Source: DAOVIY01 sp964513365 (GTDB lineage: Bacteria > Patescibacteriota > Minisyncoccia > UBA6257). Taken from it: DNA of 38,498 nt. The stretch covers positions 1-38,498 of the forward strand of contig CAZEMH010000004.1 of NCBI GenBank assembly GCA_964513365.1, given 5' to 3'. This document shows, one piece after another, positions 25,651 to 33,984 of this stretch (within the stretch, counting starts at the first letter, position 1; each line of letters starts with the position of its first letter). The translations under genes were made by a program, and so were the position numbers. Under the pieces are notes generated by a model. That model was not told the DNA's origin and ran no database searches. It saw nothing but the letters and a program-made list of their open reading frames with translations.

Positions 25651-26028
25651 ATGAAGCATTTGAAAAAAGGAAAGAAATTTCATAGAAAGAGAGACCAGAG
25701 GAAAGCGCTTTTAAAAGGCTTGGCTGCTAATTTAATATTAAAAGAAAAAATTAAAACTACTTCGGCAAAAGCTAAGGAAGCAAAAAGTAAGGTAGAAAAA
25801 CTTATAACTATTGCTAAAAAACAAAATATTGTTGCGTTGAGAAGAGTTAAAGAGAATTTACCGGAAAAAGCAGCTAATAAATTGTATTATGAAATTGCTC
25901 CATTATATAAAGATAGAAAAGGCGGATATACCAGGATTATTAAAACTTCAATGAAAAAAGTTAGAGATGCTTCACCTTTAGTAATATTAGAATTTGTTAA
26001 AGAATCAAAAACAATAAACAAAGAATAA
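25651..26028 (+). CDS. rplQ: 50S ribosomal protein L17
   Basis: 125 aa. Early large-subunit protein near the exit tunnel. MKHLKKGKKFHRKRDQRKAL aligns with the usual MRHRKxGRKLGR-xxxHRxAL start, followed by LAANLILKEKIKTTSAKAKE and the C-terminal GGYTRIIKTSMKKVRDASPLVILEFV. It starts 5 nt after rpoA; the next ATG follows its stop with no gap. Confidence 0.96.
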   Translation: MKHLKKGKKFHRKRDQRKALLKGLAANLILKEKIKTTSAKAKEAKSKVEKLITIAKKQNIVALRRVKENLPEKAANKLYYEIAPLYKDRKGGYTRIIKTSMKKVRDASPLVILEFVKESKTINKE

Positions 26029-26391
26029 ATGGAAAAGGAGAATAAAAATATTGTTACCATAGATGCTCAGGGGAAATCTTTAGGAAGGCTTGCTGCTAGA
26101 ATTTCTGTCTTGCTTCAGGATAAACATAAACCTGAATATGCTCCTAATAAAGTTGGAGATACTGTTGTTGTAATAGAAAACTTTAGCAAGATAAAACCTT
26201 TTAAAGAAACAAAATTAAGCACAAAGGTTTATTACAAACATACTGGGTATATAGGGCATTTGAGGGAAACTAGTTTAGCTGATATGTGGGAAAAAGATCC
26301 AAAAAAAGTTTTAAGAATGGCTGTTAGAGGTATGTTGCCAAAAAACAAACTCAGGGACAAAAGATTAAAAAGATTGGAAATACATTTGTAA
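26029..26391 (+). CDS. rplM: 50S ribosomal protein L13
   Basis: 120 aa, shorter than the usual 140 or so. DAQGKSLGRLAARISVLLQD, KVGDTVVVIENFSKI, YYKHTGYIGHLRETSL and the terminal AVRGMLPKNKLRDKRLKRL are diagnostic. The N-terminal segment before DAQGKSLG is trimmed and the C-terminus ends soon after the last conserved block. L13 is an early assembly protein. It pairs with rpsI downstream as in nearly all bacteria. Confidence 0.95.
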   Translation: MEKENKNIVTIDAQGKSLGRLAARISVLLQDKHKPEYAPNKVGDTVVVIENFSKIKPFKETKLSTKVYYKHTGYIGHLRETSLADMWEKDPKKVLRMAVRGMLPKNKLRDKRLKRLEIHL

Positions 26392-26427
26392 TAATTAATA
26401 AATATAAAAAAAGACAAATAATAGATA

Positions 26428-26946
26428 ATGGATAAAAAGAAAACAATTAAAAAGGTGGCATCAACATCTGTGAAGCAAGAAAAAAAGAAAACAGTGAAGA
26501 AGAAAGTAAAGAAAGAAGTGAAGAAAGAAGTCAAAAAGGAAGCCAAGAAAGAAGTAAAGAAAAAGTATATTGAAGCTATTGGTAGAAGAAAAGCAGCTGT
26601 TGCTCGTGTAAGGCTTATCAAAGATAAACCCGGTTTTATCATTAATGGAAAAACAATGGAAGAATATTTTCCTTTGCAAAATTGTCATAAAACAATATTA
26701 GATCCTTTTCGTGTAACCGATTTAGAGAATAGTTTTTTTGTTTCAGTAAAAACAAATGGTGGTGGAATCACTGGCCAAACAGAGGCAATCAGATTAGGAA
26801 TTAGTCGTTGCTTAGTAAAAATTGATGAGAAATTAAAACCAGCTTTAAGAAAAGCGGGATTTTTGACACGCGACGCTCGTATTGTAGAAAGAAAGAAATA
26901 TGGCTTGAAAAAGGCTAGAAAAGCTGCTCAGTGGTCAAAACGTTAA
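26428..26946 (+). CDS. rpsI: 30S ribosomal protein S9 with Lys-rich N-terminal extension
   Basis: 172 aa against about 130 usual. Residues 1-48 are Lys/Glu/Val repeats of the form KKEVKKE. The S9 core starts at YIEAIGRRKAAVARVRL and ends with the invariant LKKARKAAQWSKR tail that reaches the P-site tRNA. GGGITGQTEAIRLGISRCLV and the RKAGFLTRDARIVERKKYG block are present. The last gene of the ribosomal operon; a terminator follows 23 nt after the stop. The extension's antisense strand gives long spurious ORFs. Confidence 0.95.
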   Translation: MDKKKTIKKVASTSVKQEKKKTVKKKVKKEVKKEVKKEAKKEVKKKYIEAIGRRKAAVARVRLIKDKPGFIINGKTMEEYFPLQNCHKTILDPFRVTDLENSFFVSVKTNGGGITGQTEAIRLGISRCLVKIDEKLKPALRKAGFLTRDARIVERKKYGLKKARKAAQWSKR

Positions 26947-26969
26947 ATTCAAATCATTTATCTTTTTAT

Positions 26970-27003
26970 AAAAAGGCACTTACTAGTCAGGTGCTTTTTT
27001 TCT
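26970..27003 (+). terminator. Rho-independent terminator of the ribosomal operon
   Basis: Stem AAAAGGCAC (26971-26979) pairs with GTGCTTTTT (26991-26999), with one G-T wobble, around an 11-nt loop, and runs into a T tract (26995-27001). It is the only clear + strand terminator in the window. Confidence 0.75.
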
Positions 27004-27004
27004 A

Positions 27005-27033
27005 TTGACCGATAAAGTTATTAGTGGTATAAT
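27005..27033 (+). promoter_or_regulatory. Near-consensus sigma-70 promoter of pyrE
   Basis: TTGACC (27005-27010), exact 17-bp spacer, TATAAT (27028-27033): 11/12 matches, the best promoter seen in this window. Transcription starting near 27040 gives a leader of about 62 nt before GTG 27102. No repressor or riboswitch structure was recognised in the leader. Confidence 0.8.
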
Positions 27034-27085
27034 CTGATTACTTAATAGTTGTAGCTTGAAAATTTTAAAAATATAAAAGGATAAA

Positions 27086-27095
27086 AGGAGGTGAA
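27086..27095 (+). promoter_or_regulatory. Strong Shine-Dalgarno of pyrE
   Basis: AAGGAGGTGA, a full complement of the 16S 3' end, 6 nt before the GTG start at 27102. It decides the GTG start. Almost every other gene in the window has no such site. Confidence 0.85.
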
Positions 27096-27101
27096 TTAAA
27101 A

Positions 27102-27686
27102 GTGATTATTAAGACAGAAGAGGTAATAAAAAAATTTGAGGAAGCAGGTGCTATCCAGAAAGGGCATTTTAAATTAACTTCAGGAGTTCACAGTGATACC
27201 TATATTCAATGTGCTCAGGTTATGCAATATCCTGGATTTATGCATAATCTATGCAGTGAGTTAGGAAAGAAATTCAGGGGAGATGATATTGATATAGTCA
27301 TAGGACCAGCCATCGGTGGTATTATTATGGCCCATGTAATGGCTCGAGTATTGGGACCTTGGGTGAGAGCAATCTTCACTGAGAGAGAAAATGGGAAAAT
27401 GACTTTACGACGCAGTTTTGAGATAAAAGAAGGAGAAAAAGTTTTAGTAGTAGAAGATGTTACCACTACAGGAAGTTCAGTAAACGAGGTTATAAATATA
27501 GTAAACTCAAGAAAAGGAGAAGTTGTAGGAGTGGGAGTATTAATTGATCGAAGTGGTGGAGTAGTAGATTTTGGAGTAAAAACCGAAAAACTCTTAACTG
27601 TAAAACTAAAGATTTATTCTCCTGAAAAATGTCCTCTATGCAGGGAAGGATTTCCTATAATTAAGCCGGGGAGTAGAGAATCATAA
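27102..27686 (+). CDS. pyrE: Orotate phosphoribosyltransferase
   Basis: 194 aa with a GTG start set by the strong SD. It converts orotate and PRPP to OMP in pyrimidine synthesis. FKLTSGVHSDTYIQCAQV is the family N-terminal motif; VIGPAIGGIIMAHVMAR follows; the PRPP loop VLVVEDVTTTGSS is at 114-126. The end has a CPLCREGFPIIKPGSR block typical of one PyrE subgroup. Base composition is slightly richer in G+C than its neighbours. It is a single gene with its own promoter next to a 100-N gap; no other pyrimidine gene is visible. Transfer, or a wrongly joined contig, are both possible. Confidence 0.93.
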   Translation: MIIKTEEVIKKFEEAGAIQKGHFKLTSGVHSDTYIQCAQVMQYPGFMHNLCSELGKKFRGDDIDIVIGPAIGGIIMAHVMARVLGPWVRAIFTERENGKMTLRRSFEIKEGEKVLVVEDVTTTGSSVNEVINIVNSRKGEVVGVGVLIDRSGGVVDFGVKTEKLLTVKLKIYSPEKCPLCREGFPIIKPGSRES

Positions 27687-27706
27687 AGCAAATCAAAATG
27701 AAATAA

Positions 27707-27806
27707 NNNNNNNNNNNNNNNNNNNNNNNNNNNNNNNNNNNNNNNNNNNNNNNNNNNNNNNNNNNNNNNNNNNNNNNNNNNNNNNNNNNNNNNNNNNNNN
27801 NNNNNN
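27707..27806. other. Assembly gap of 100 N
   Basis: Exactly 100 N, the usual placeholder for a scaffold gap of unknown length. Gene order across it (pyrE to the HlyD-like gene) is not proven by the sequence. Confidence 0.98.
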
Positions 27807-27816
27807 ATAAGACAAC

Positions 27817-27861
27817 AAAGCCGCTTAGTAGGTTATATAAGTGTAACTGAACAGCGGCTTT
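27817..27861 (+). terminator. Stem-loop just after the gap, possible terminator
   Basis: AAAGCCGCT (27817-27825) pairs perfectly with AGCGGCTTT (27853-27861) around a 27-nt loop, followed by TTAAATT. The T tract is short, and A-rich bases lie before the left arm, so it could work on either strand. It may end a gene hidden in the gap. Confidence 0.45.
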
Positions 27862-27865
27862 TAAA

Positions 27866-27894
27866 TTGCCACTTTTGCTTTTTTATGATATAGT
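27866..27894 (+). promoter_or_regulatory. Promoter of the HlyD-ABC operon
   Basis: TTGCCA (27866-27871), 17-bp spacer, TATAGT (27889-27894), with TG at 27886-27887 giving an extended -10. Predicted start near 27901 leaves about 11 nt before ATG 27912. Confidence 0.6.
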
Positions 27895-27911
27895 TTTAGG
27901 GCAAAAATATT

Positions 27912-29483
27912 ATGGATATTTTCAAAAACATATATAAAGAACTTATTAAAAGACGGATTATTGTTATTATCGGCGTTATTATTCTATTGATTATTTGTTT
28001 TTTTTCATTTAGAGGCAATAAAGAATCAGAATATAACTTAGCAATAACTGAGAGGGGGTCTATAAGAGAAGAAGTTTCAGTTACAGGTAAAATAGAAGCT
28101 ATTGAAAACATAGACTTGTCTTTTAGAGCTACAGGAAATGTGCATCAAGTTTTAATAGAAACAGGGGATAAAGTTAAAAAAGGTCAAGTTTTAGCTAGCT
28201 TGGAGAACAATGATTTATGGGCTCAATTCAGACAAGCTCAGGCAAACTTAGAAGCTGAACAAGCTAAACTGCAAGAATTAAAAAAAGGCACTAGAGAAGA
28301 AACAATAAATATAAAGAAAATAGAACTTTCTAAGGCTGAAAAAGATTTAGATAATTACTATCAAGACATTTTTAATGCTTTAAATGATGCTTATTCTAAA
28401 GCAGAAGAAGCTATAAAAATAGATGTCAAGGATATTTTTTTTGGAGCAGAAGCGGCAAGTAGTTATGTATTAAATTTTGATACTTGTGTGTCTTCTGAAA
28501 TATCTTCAGATGCAGGATACTTACGCTTGGTATCTGAAAGAAGCCTAAAAAAATGGAAGGATGAAATAAGTATTTTAAATAGTGATTCTTCTGGAGAAGC
28601 ATTAGATTTAGCAACAAAAAATGCAAAAGTACATTTATTAGTTTTTAAGAGTTTTTTTGAAAAATTAGGCAATATTCTATTAGCAGATTGTTCTTATAGT
28701 AATCCTTATCTTGATGTTCACAGAGTAAATGCAAATCATGGCAGGAATCTTGTTATTTCAGCAATAACAAGCATTAATAACTTAGAACAAAGTATTGCTT
28801 CTCAGAAATTATTGATTGAAAAAACTCAAAACGAATTAGATCTTTTGTTATCTGGTTCTACAAAAGAGGAAATTATAATCCAGGAAGCAAAAGTAAAATC
28901 TGCGCAAGCTAATGTATCTAATTATTATGCTCTTATAGAAAAGACAATTATTCGCGCTCCAATAGATGGTTTAATAGCTAAAAAAGAGATAAAGAAAGGC
29001 GAAGTAGTGCTGGCAAATGTTCCAGTGATTAGTCTTATGGCAGAGAAAGGATTAGAAGTTAAAACATATATTCCTGAGGTTGATGTTTCTAAAGTCAAGA
29101 TAGGGGATAAAGTTTTAATAACCTTAGATGCTTTTCCTCGAAAAGAATTTTTTGGAGAAATAATACATATTGATTCTGCTGAAACTATCATTGACGGTGT
29201 AGTTTATTATAAAGTAAAAAGTACAATTGATACTAAAGATATTAATCTTAGATCTGGAATGACTGCAGATATTATTATTACTACAAACTCAAAAGAAAAT
29301 ATTTTAGTTATTCCAAGGAGAGCCGTAATAGAAAAAGATAAAAAAAATATTGTAAGAATTCCTGTTGATGGGGGTTTTCAAGAAATTGAAGTTCAAATAG
29401 GTTTAGCGGGATCTGATGGTAATATTGAAATAATATCTGGACTAAAAGAAGGCGATGAAGTAATTACTTTTATCAAAAAATGA
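27912..29483 (+). CDS. HlyD/MacA-like periplasmic adaptor
   Basis: 523 aa. Membrane helix 15-33, then the barrel-sandwich half motif GNVHQVLIETGDKVKKGQVLASL (about 75-97, split biotinyl-lipoyl), a long coiled-coil hairpin, the second half IIRAPIDGLIAKKEIKKGE, and a beta-barrel/membrane-proximal domain to the end. A helical insertion of about 160 residues (about 145-305) with two cysteines (C192, C260) sits in the hairpin, flanked by the related KKGTREE (124-130) and SGSTKEE (314-320). Adaptors of this kind link MacB-type transporters to export. The ATPase and permease follow as an operon. In an apparently single-membrane cell, it may act at the cell surface. It ends UGA then TAA. Confidence 0.85.
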   Translation: MDIFKNIYKELIKRRIIVIIGVIILLIICFFSFRGNKESEYNLAITERGSIREEVSVTGKIEAIENIDLSFRATGNVHQVLIETGDKVKKGQVLASLENNDLWAQFRQAQANLEAEQAKLQELKKGTREETINIKKIELSKAEKDLDNYYQDIFNALNDAYSKAEEAIKIDVKDIFFGAEAASSYVLNFDTCVSSEISSDAGYLRLVSERSLKKWKDEISILNSDSSGEALDLATKNAKVHLLVFKSFFEKLGNILLADCSYSNPYLDVHRVNANHGRNLVISAITSINNLEQSIASQKLLIEKTQNELDLLLSGSTKEEIIIQEAKVKSAQANVSNYYALIEKTIIRAPIDGLIAKKEIKKGEVVLANVPVISLMAEKGLEVKTYIPEVDVSKVKIGDKVLITLDAFPRKEFFGEIIHIDSAETIIDGVVYYKVKSTIDTKDINLRSGMTADIIITTNSKENILVIPRRAVIEKDKKNIVRIPVDGGFQEIEVQIGLAGSDGNIEIISGLKEGDEVITFIKK

Positions 29484-29492
29484 TAATTTTAT

Positions 29493-30203
29493 ATGATTGA
29501 AGTAGAAAATCTTAAAAAGATTTATCACAATGATTCTGTTGAAACCCCAGCTCTTCAAGGGGTTTCTTTTAGGATTAAGCAAGGAGAATTTGTTTCTATT
29601 ATGGGCCCTTCTGGTTCTGGAAAATCAACTTTAATGCATATTATGTGTTTTTTGGATAGGCCAAGTTCAGGAATTTGTAAATTTGAAGGGAAAAGCATTA
29701 ACAGTCTGACTGATGATGAATTAGCAAGAATCAGAAATAAAAAAATGGGTTTTGTTTTTCAATCTTACAATCTTTTATCTAGAACTAGTGTTTTTGATAA
29801 TGTGAAATTGCCTTTAATTTATACTGGTTTTTCTAAACAAAAAGAATATGAGATGACAAAACAAGCTCTTGAAGCAGTTGGTATTTTGCATAGAGCTTCT
29901 CATTTTCCAAATCAACTTTCTGGTGGAGAGCAGCAAAAAACAGCAATTGCTCGGGCAATAGTTAATCATCCATCTGTAGTTTTCGCAGATGAGCCAACTG
30001 GTAATTTAGACAGTAAATCTGGCCAGCAAATAATGGATATTTTTCAAAGACTTAATGACCAAGGACATACTATAATTTTAGTCACGCATGAAAAATATAC
30101 AGCTGAGATGGCTAAAAGAATAATTTCATTAAAAGACGGAAAAGTAATTAGTGATGAATTAGTTAATTCAAGGCATTATGCTAAAGATGGTTTAATTAAG
30201 TAA
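29493..30203 (+). CDS. ABC transporter ATPase, MacB/LolD type
   Basis: 236 aa. Walker A GPSGSGKST (38-46), Q-loop Q90, signature LSGGEQQ (142-148), Walker B VVFADE (162-167), D-loop NLDS and H-loop VTHE. The length and MacB-like order fit the ATPase of a MacAB-like export or lipoprotein-release system. It has 9 nt to the adaptor gene and 4 nt to the permease gene, so the three form one operon. Confidence 0.93.
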   Translation: MIEVENLKKIYHNDSVETPALQGVSFRIKQGEFVSIMGPSGSGKSTLMHIMCFLDRPSSGICKFEGKSINSLTDDELARIRNKKMGFVFQSYNLLSRTSVFDNVKLPLIYTGFSKQKEYEMTKQALEAVGILHRASHFPNQLSGGEQQKTAIARAIVNHPSVVFADEPTGNLDSKSGQQIMDIFQRLNDQGHTIILVTHEKYTAEMAKRIISLKDGKVISDELVNSRHYAKDGLIK

Positions 30204-30207
30204 AATT

Positions 30208-31470
30208 ATGAAATTTAGTAATTCTTTTAAAACAGCAATAATAGGATTAAAAACCAATAAAACGCGTTCCTTTTTAACTATCTTAGGAATTGTTATTGGT
30301 ATAACGTCAGTTATCTTAATGATGTCATTAGGTCATGGAGCCCAAAATTTAATTTTAGGACAAATTATGTCTATGGGTTCTAATAATATTTATGTGGAGC
30401 CAGGCACTTTTTCAGGGGAGATTGGAGGAGGTAATATGATGCAGCAAATGATGGAAGAAATGGAAATTAAAACCCTTACTCTTGAAGACATGGAAGCAAT
30501 TGAAAAAGACCCATTAGTAGAAATGGCTGCTCCATTAGTTTATGGTGTTGGCAGAGTGGTTTATAAAAATAATGATGAAAAGATTACTCTTTTTGGCACT
30601 ACTCCGGCATACAATAAAATAACAGACGCTCAAACTATCCTAGGTTCTGATTTTACTGATTTTGATGTTCAGGCTATGTCAAAAGTGGCTGTTTTAGGAT
30701 ATAAAATAAAAGAAGATCTGTTTGAAGATGAAAATCCTATAGGTAAAATTATTAGAATTAAAAAGACTAATTTTAGAGTAATTGGCGTTATGGAAGAGCA
30801 GGGAACACAAATGTTCCAAAATTTAGACGAATACATATATATTCCAATTACTACTGCCCAAAAATTCTTATTAGGCACTAATCATATTCAATCTTCTGTA
30901 GTTAAAATAGTTAGCCAGGATAAAATTGATGAAGCTATAGAAGGTGTCCGTCTTATTTTAAGAGAACGCCATAATATATATAACCCAGAAGGAGATTTAT
31001 CCAAAGATGATTTTAAAGTAGTAAGCGGGAAAGAAACTGCAGAAATTATGAATACAGTTACAAGCATTCTCACATTGCTTTTATCTTCTGTGGCTGCTAT
31101 TGCTTTAGTAGTTGGCGGAGTTGGAATTATGAATATTATGTTGGTATCAGTAATTGAGAGAACAAGAGAAATCGGTCTTAGAAAAGCTGTTGGTGCCCGT
31201 AAAAAGGATATTCTTTATCAATTTTTAATTGAAGCAATAGTTCTTACTGGTTTAGGTGGAATCTTAGGGATTTTGTTAGGAGCTATTTTTTCTTATCTTA
31301 TGAGTGTTGCTCTAACAATGGCACTAGGAATAAAATGGGGATTTGTTCTTTCCTTAGGCTCTATAATTTTAGCTCTTGGGGTATCTACAGGCATTGGCCT
31401 TATCTTTGGAATTTATCCTGCTCGTAAAGCAGCAAAATTAAGCCCAATTGATGCTTTGAGATATGAATAA
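30208..31470 (+). CDS. ABC transporter permease, MacB/FtsX type
   Basis: 420 aa. First helix about 21-44 (FLTILGIVIGITSVILMMSLGHGA), then an external MacB_PCD domain (about 45-275) and three C-terminal helices in the FtsX fold (IMNIMLVSVIERTREIGLRK, the usual coupling motif, then two more). A Met-rich loop with GGGNMMQQMMEEMEIK sits in the external domain near residue 74. The end YPARKAAKLSPIDALRYE is the standard family terminus. Substrate unknown: peptides, lipoproteins or toxins are possible. It ends 2 nt from the opposing PEGA gene. Confidence 0.92.
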   Translation: MKFSNSFKTAIIGLKTNKTRSFLTILGIVIGITSVILMMSLGHGAQNLILGQIMSMGSNNIYVEPGTFSGEIGGGNMMQQMMEEMEIKTLTLEDMEAIEKDPLVEMAAPLVYGVGRVVYKNNDEKITLFGTTPAYNKITDAQTILGSDFTDFDVQAMSKVAVLGYKIKEDLFEDENPIGKIIRIKKTNFRVIGVMEEQGTQMFQNLDEYIYIPITTAQKFLLGTNHIQSSVVKIVSQDKIDEAIEGVRLILRERHNIYNPEGDLSKDDFKVVSGKETAEIMNTVTSILTLLLSSVAAIALVVGGVGIMNIMLVSVIERTREIGLRKAVGARKKDILYQFLIEAIVLTGLGGILGILLGAIFSYLMSVALTMALGIKWGFVLSLGSIILALGVSTGIGLIFGIYPARKAAKLSPIDALRYE

Positions 31471-31472
31471 AT

Positions 31473-32792
31473 TTACAGCGATACTTTTATGATACCTGTA
31501 TCTGAAAGATAGAAAATGTAATTTATTGAAGAATCGTAAAAAAAGTTATTATTTTTTATATTATTGGCAATAGGCCATATTTTATTATTTTCAAGCACAT
31601 AGATATTAAGCATATTGTCTTTTAGAAACAAAAGATAATCATTATTAAGGAACCAAGAAACCGGAACATCTGAATAAAGTTTTTTAGAAGACTTTATGTT
31701 ATTTTCTATATTATAAATTTCAATTTTATTTTTTGAAGATAACAATATTTCTGTTTCGTTTAAGCAAAAAATGCCATCGACAATGTTCTCACTAATTAAT
31801 TTTGGCAGGTTTTCAAATGTTTCCAAGTAGTAAGCTTTTTTTGATCCCTCAATAATTAAAAACTTGTCATTGTTTTTTATCTTTCTAATTTTAGTTTCTT
31901 CAAAATTTTCAAGAGAAAAACTATACAGCGATGTTTTTATTTCTTCTTTTGTTTGCAAAGAAATTGTTGTAAAAACACCATTTTCTTTTATAAAGTAAAT
32001 ATAATCATTATCAATTATAAATGGCGAGCTTTTGCCATTATATATTTTTTCTATAGATTCTGTAAGAAAATCAAAAAGGTAGATAGCATCATTGGTTCTA
32101 ATAATTATATTGCTATCGTTTTTAGAATAAAAAGCAGCTTGGTTAATAGTTAATGATGTCTCTTTTTCTCTTAATTTTGCTTGATCTAATGCTTCCTTAA
32201 GCGACGTATTTAATAAGATGCTATTCTGGATTAAACTTTTTGGCAAAAATACAATTTTCCAGTTGTTTTTTCCTAAATGAACAAGTATTTTTTTTGCGGA
32301 GAATATCACTTTGTCAGGCAAAGAAGAAGATTCAAAAAAATATTCTTTTTCTTTTGTATTCCTATCAAAAATATACCAATTATATTTGGAAAGTTTTTCT
32401 ATATAAAGAATACGATTAGAGTCTGGGCTTAAATAAAAATGGTCGATGTTTTTGCTTGTAATAATTTTTTCCTTTGGCCAGTTATTAGGAAAAAGATAAA
32501 CATCATTAAGATTAAGAGTTTTATTGCTCTCAATAACTATTTTATTTTCCCAAAATGAATAATCTGGGCAAGAAAAGAATAAAGAATATTCGCCAGGATT
32601 TAATCTTATTTTCAAAACTCCTCGTTTGTCTTGGTAAGTTCTGTTATTAATTTTTAAAGTAGCTTCTGCAGGATGAACTTTAACTTCCAGAATGCCTTTG
32701 GATTCTACATATCTTTGGAAAGCGTGAAAGCCTAAAAATGCTCCAGCCCCCAAGAGAAAAATGATAAATATTGCTTTTAATAATTTAATCAT
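31473..32792 (-). CDS. PEGA-domain membrane-anchored protein
   Basis: 439 aa. N-terminal helix (residues 3-23, LLKAIFIIFLLGAGAFLGF) then a PEGA domain (about 34-100; LEVKVHPAEATLKINNRTYQ, GVLKIRLNPGEYSLFFSCPDY). The rest has repeated strand patterns with bulky residues, consistent with a beta-propeller-like sensor (for example YIFDRNTKEKEYF, IYLFDFLTESIEKIY, IEIYNIENNIK). Known PEGA proteins are surface-exposed and of uncertain role. It is the only - strand gene in the first 38 kb, facing the permease tail to tail and divergent from ftsW. Confidence 0.8.
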   Translation of the reverse strand: MIKLLKAIFIIFLLGAGAFLGFHAFQRYVESKGILEVKVHPAEATLKINNRTYQDKRGVLKIRLNPGEYSLFFSCPDYSFWENKIVIESNKTLNLNDVYLFPNNWPKEKIITSKNIDHFYLSPDSNRILYIEKLSKYNWYIFDRNTKEKEYFFESSSLPDKVIFSAKKILVHLGKNNWKIVFLPKSLIQNSILLNTSLKEALDQAKLREKETSLTINQAAFYSKNDSNIIIRTNDAIYLFDFLTESIEKIYNGKSSPFIIDNDYIYFIKENGVFTTISLQTKEEIKTSLYSFSLENFEETKIRKIKNNDKFLIIEGSKKAYYLETFENLPKLISENIVDGIFCLNETEILLSSKNKIEIYNIENNIKSSKKLYSDVPVSWFLNNDYLLFLKDNMLNIYVLENNKIWPIANNIKNNNFFYDSSINYIFYLSDTGIIKVSL

Positions 32793-32853
32793 ATGAAATA
32801 TCTTATCTCCTTTTAATAAAAGGGAAATTCTTATTTGAGCTTATGTTAAAAAT

Positions 32854-32868
32854 ATTATACAATATAAT
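32854..32868. promoter_or_regulatory. Overlapping divergent -10 elements
   Basis: In the 78-bp gap between the PEGA gene and ftsW a - strand TATAAT lies at 32859-32854, with TTGTGT 17 bp upstream inside the ftsW start, and a + strand TATAAT at 32863-32868 with a weak TTATGT 16 bp upstream. The + strand -10 is 2 bp before the ATG, so only a nearly leaderless transcript would suit. Confidence 0.3.
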
Positions 32869-32870
32869 AG

Positions 32871-33971
32871 ATGTTTACACAAAATAAGCTTAATCGTTTA
32901 TTAATCACTTTCACCTTAATTCTTTTAGCCATAGGTTTGGTTGCTTTAATAAGCGCTTCTACTGTAATAGGAGAAGAAGAGCATGGAGATGTTTATCATT
33001 TTGTTAAGAAACAGTTATTTCTTGGAATATTTTTAGGATTAATTTTTGCTTGGGTTGTTTCAAAAATCAATTATCATTCTTTGGTAAAATTCGCCCTTAT
33101 TTTATTAATTTTAAATATTGTTTTATTGCTTTTATGTTTTATTCCAGCGCTTCAACCTTTAGGATCTCCAGCCCGTCGTTGGCTTAAAATTGGTCCTATA
33201 AATGTCCAGCCTTCTGAGTTTATAAAATTAACTTACATTATTTTTCTAGCCGGTTTCTTAAATCGTTTTTCAGTAGATAAGAGAAGAAAAATAAATGCTG
33301 CTCCTTTCATTGTTTTTGTCTGTTCTTTTGCTGTTATTGCTGTTATTATTTTAAAACAACCAGCAACAGGAACATTATTAGTTGTAGCCTTATCTAGCGC
33401 TGCAGTTTATGGTGTAGCAGGCATGAGTGCGTTTCAATTTTTGTCCTTAGGATTATTAAGTACCCTGGGATTAGCCTTTATAATAAAAACAACTTCTTAT
33501 CGTTTTGAAAGGATTTTATCTTTTTTATCTCCAGGGAGTGATCCACTGGGCAAAGGTTATCATATTATCCAGTCCCTAATCGGCATTGGTTCTGGAGGGT
33601 TATTTGGAGTAGGGCTTGGAAAATCAATACAAAAATTCAATTATTTGCCTGAAAGCCATACTGATGCTATTTTTTCTATAATTGCCGAAGAATTTGGTTT
33701 TTTAGGATCTCTACTAATTATTGTTCTTTTTCTTTTGCTTATATCAGTTGGTTTGAAAATAGCTAAGAAGTCTCCAGATAATTTAGGAAAATTTTTGGCA
33801 ATAGGGCTAACTTGTAATATTGGTTTTCAAGCATTTATTAATATCGCAGCTATGTGCCAGCTTTTACCAATTACAGGAATTCCTCTTCCTTTTATAAGCT
33901 ATGGAGGGAGTTCTATGATAAGTACATTAATTAGTGTAGGGATTTTAAGTAATATAGCAAAACAAACCTAA
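32871..33971 (+). CDS. ftsW: FtsW/RodA/SpoVE peptidoglycan polymerase
   Basis: 366 aa, typical SEDS-family size. About ten helices. Motifs: ARRWLKIGPINVQPSEFIKL, SYRFERILSFLSPGSDPLGKGYH, and the FtsW-type end PLPFISYGGSSMISTL. SEDS proteins polymerise lipid II, with FtsW in division and RodA in elongation; the sequence favours the FtsW/SpoVE side, and murG follows directly. No penicillin-binding partner gene is seen in the window. Confidence 0.9.
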   Translation: MFTQNKLNRLLITFTLILLAIGLVALISASTVIGEEEHGDVYHFVKKQLFLGIFLGLIFAWVVSKINYHSLVKFALILLILNIVLLLLCFIPALQPLGSPARRWLKIGPINVQPSEFIKLTYIIFLAGFLNRFSVDKRRKINAAPFIVFVCSFAVIAVIILKQPATGTLLVVALSSAAVYGVAGMSAFQFLSLGLLSTLGLAFIIKTTSYRFERILSFLSPGSDPLGKGYHIIQSLIGIGSGGLFGVGLGKSIQKFNYLPESHTDAIFSIIAEEFGFLGSLLIIVLFLLLISVGLKIAKKSPDNLGKFLAIGLTCNIGFQAFINIAAMCQLLPITGIPLPFISYGGSSMISTLISVGILSNIAKQT

Positions 33972-33984
33972 CAAATTATAAATT

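Noticed and set aside
26232..26688. Long - strand ORFs opposite rplM/rpsI
   Set aside because: Phe-rich products caused by the Lys-rich repeat on the real strand; no start signals.
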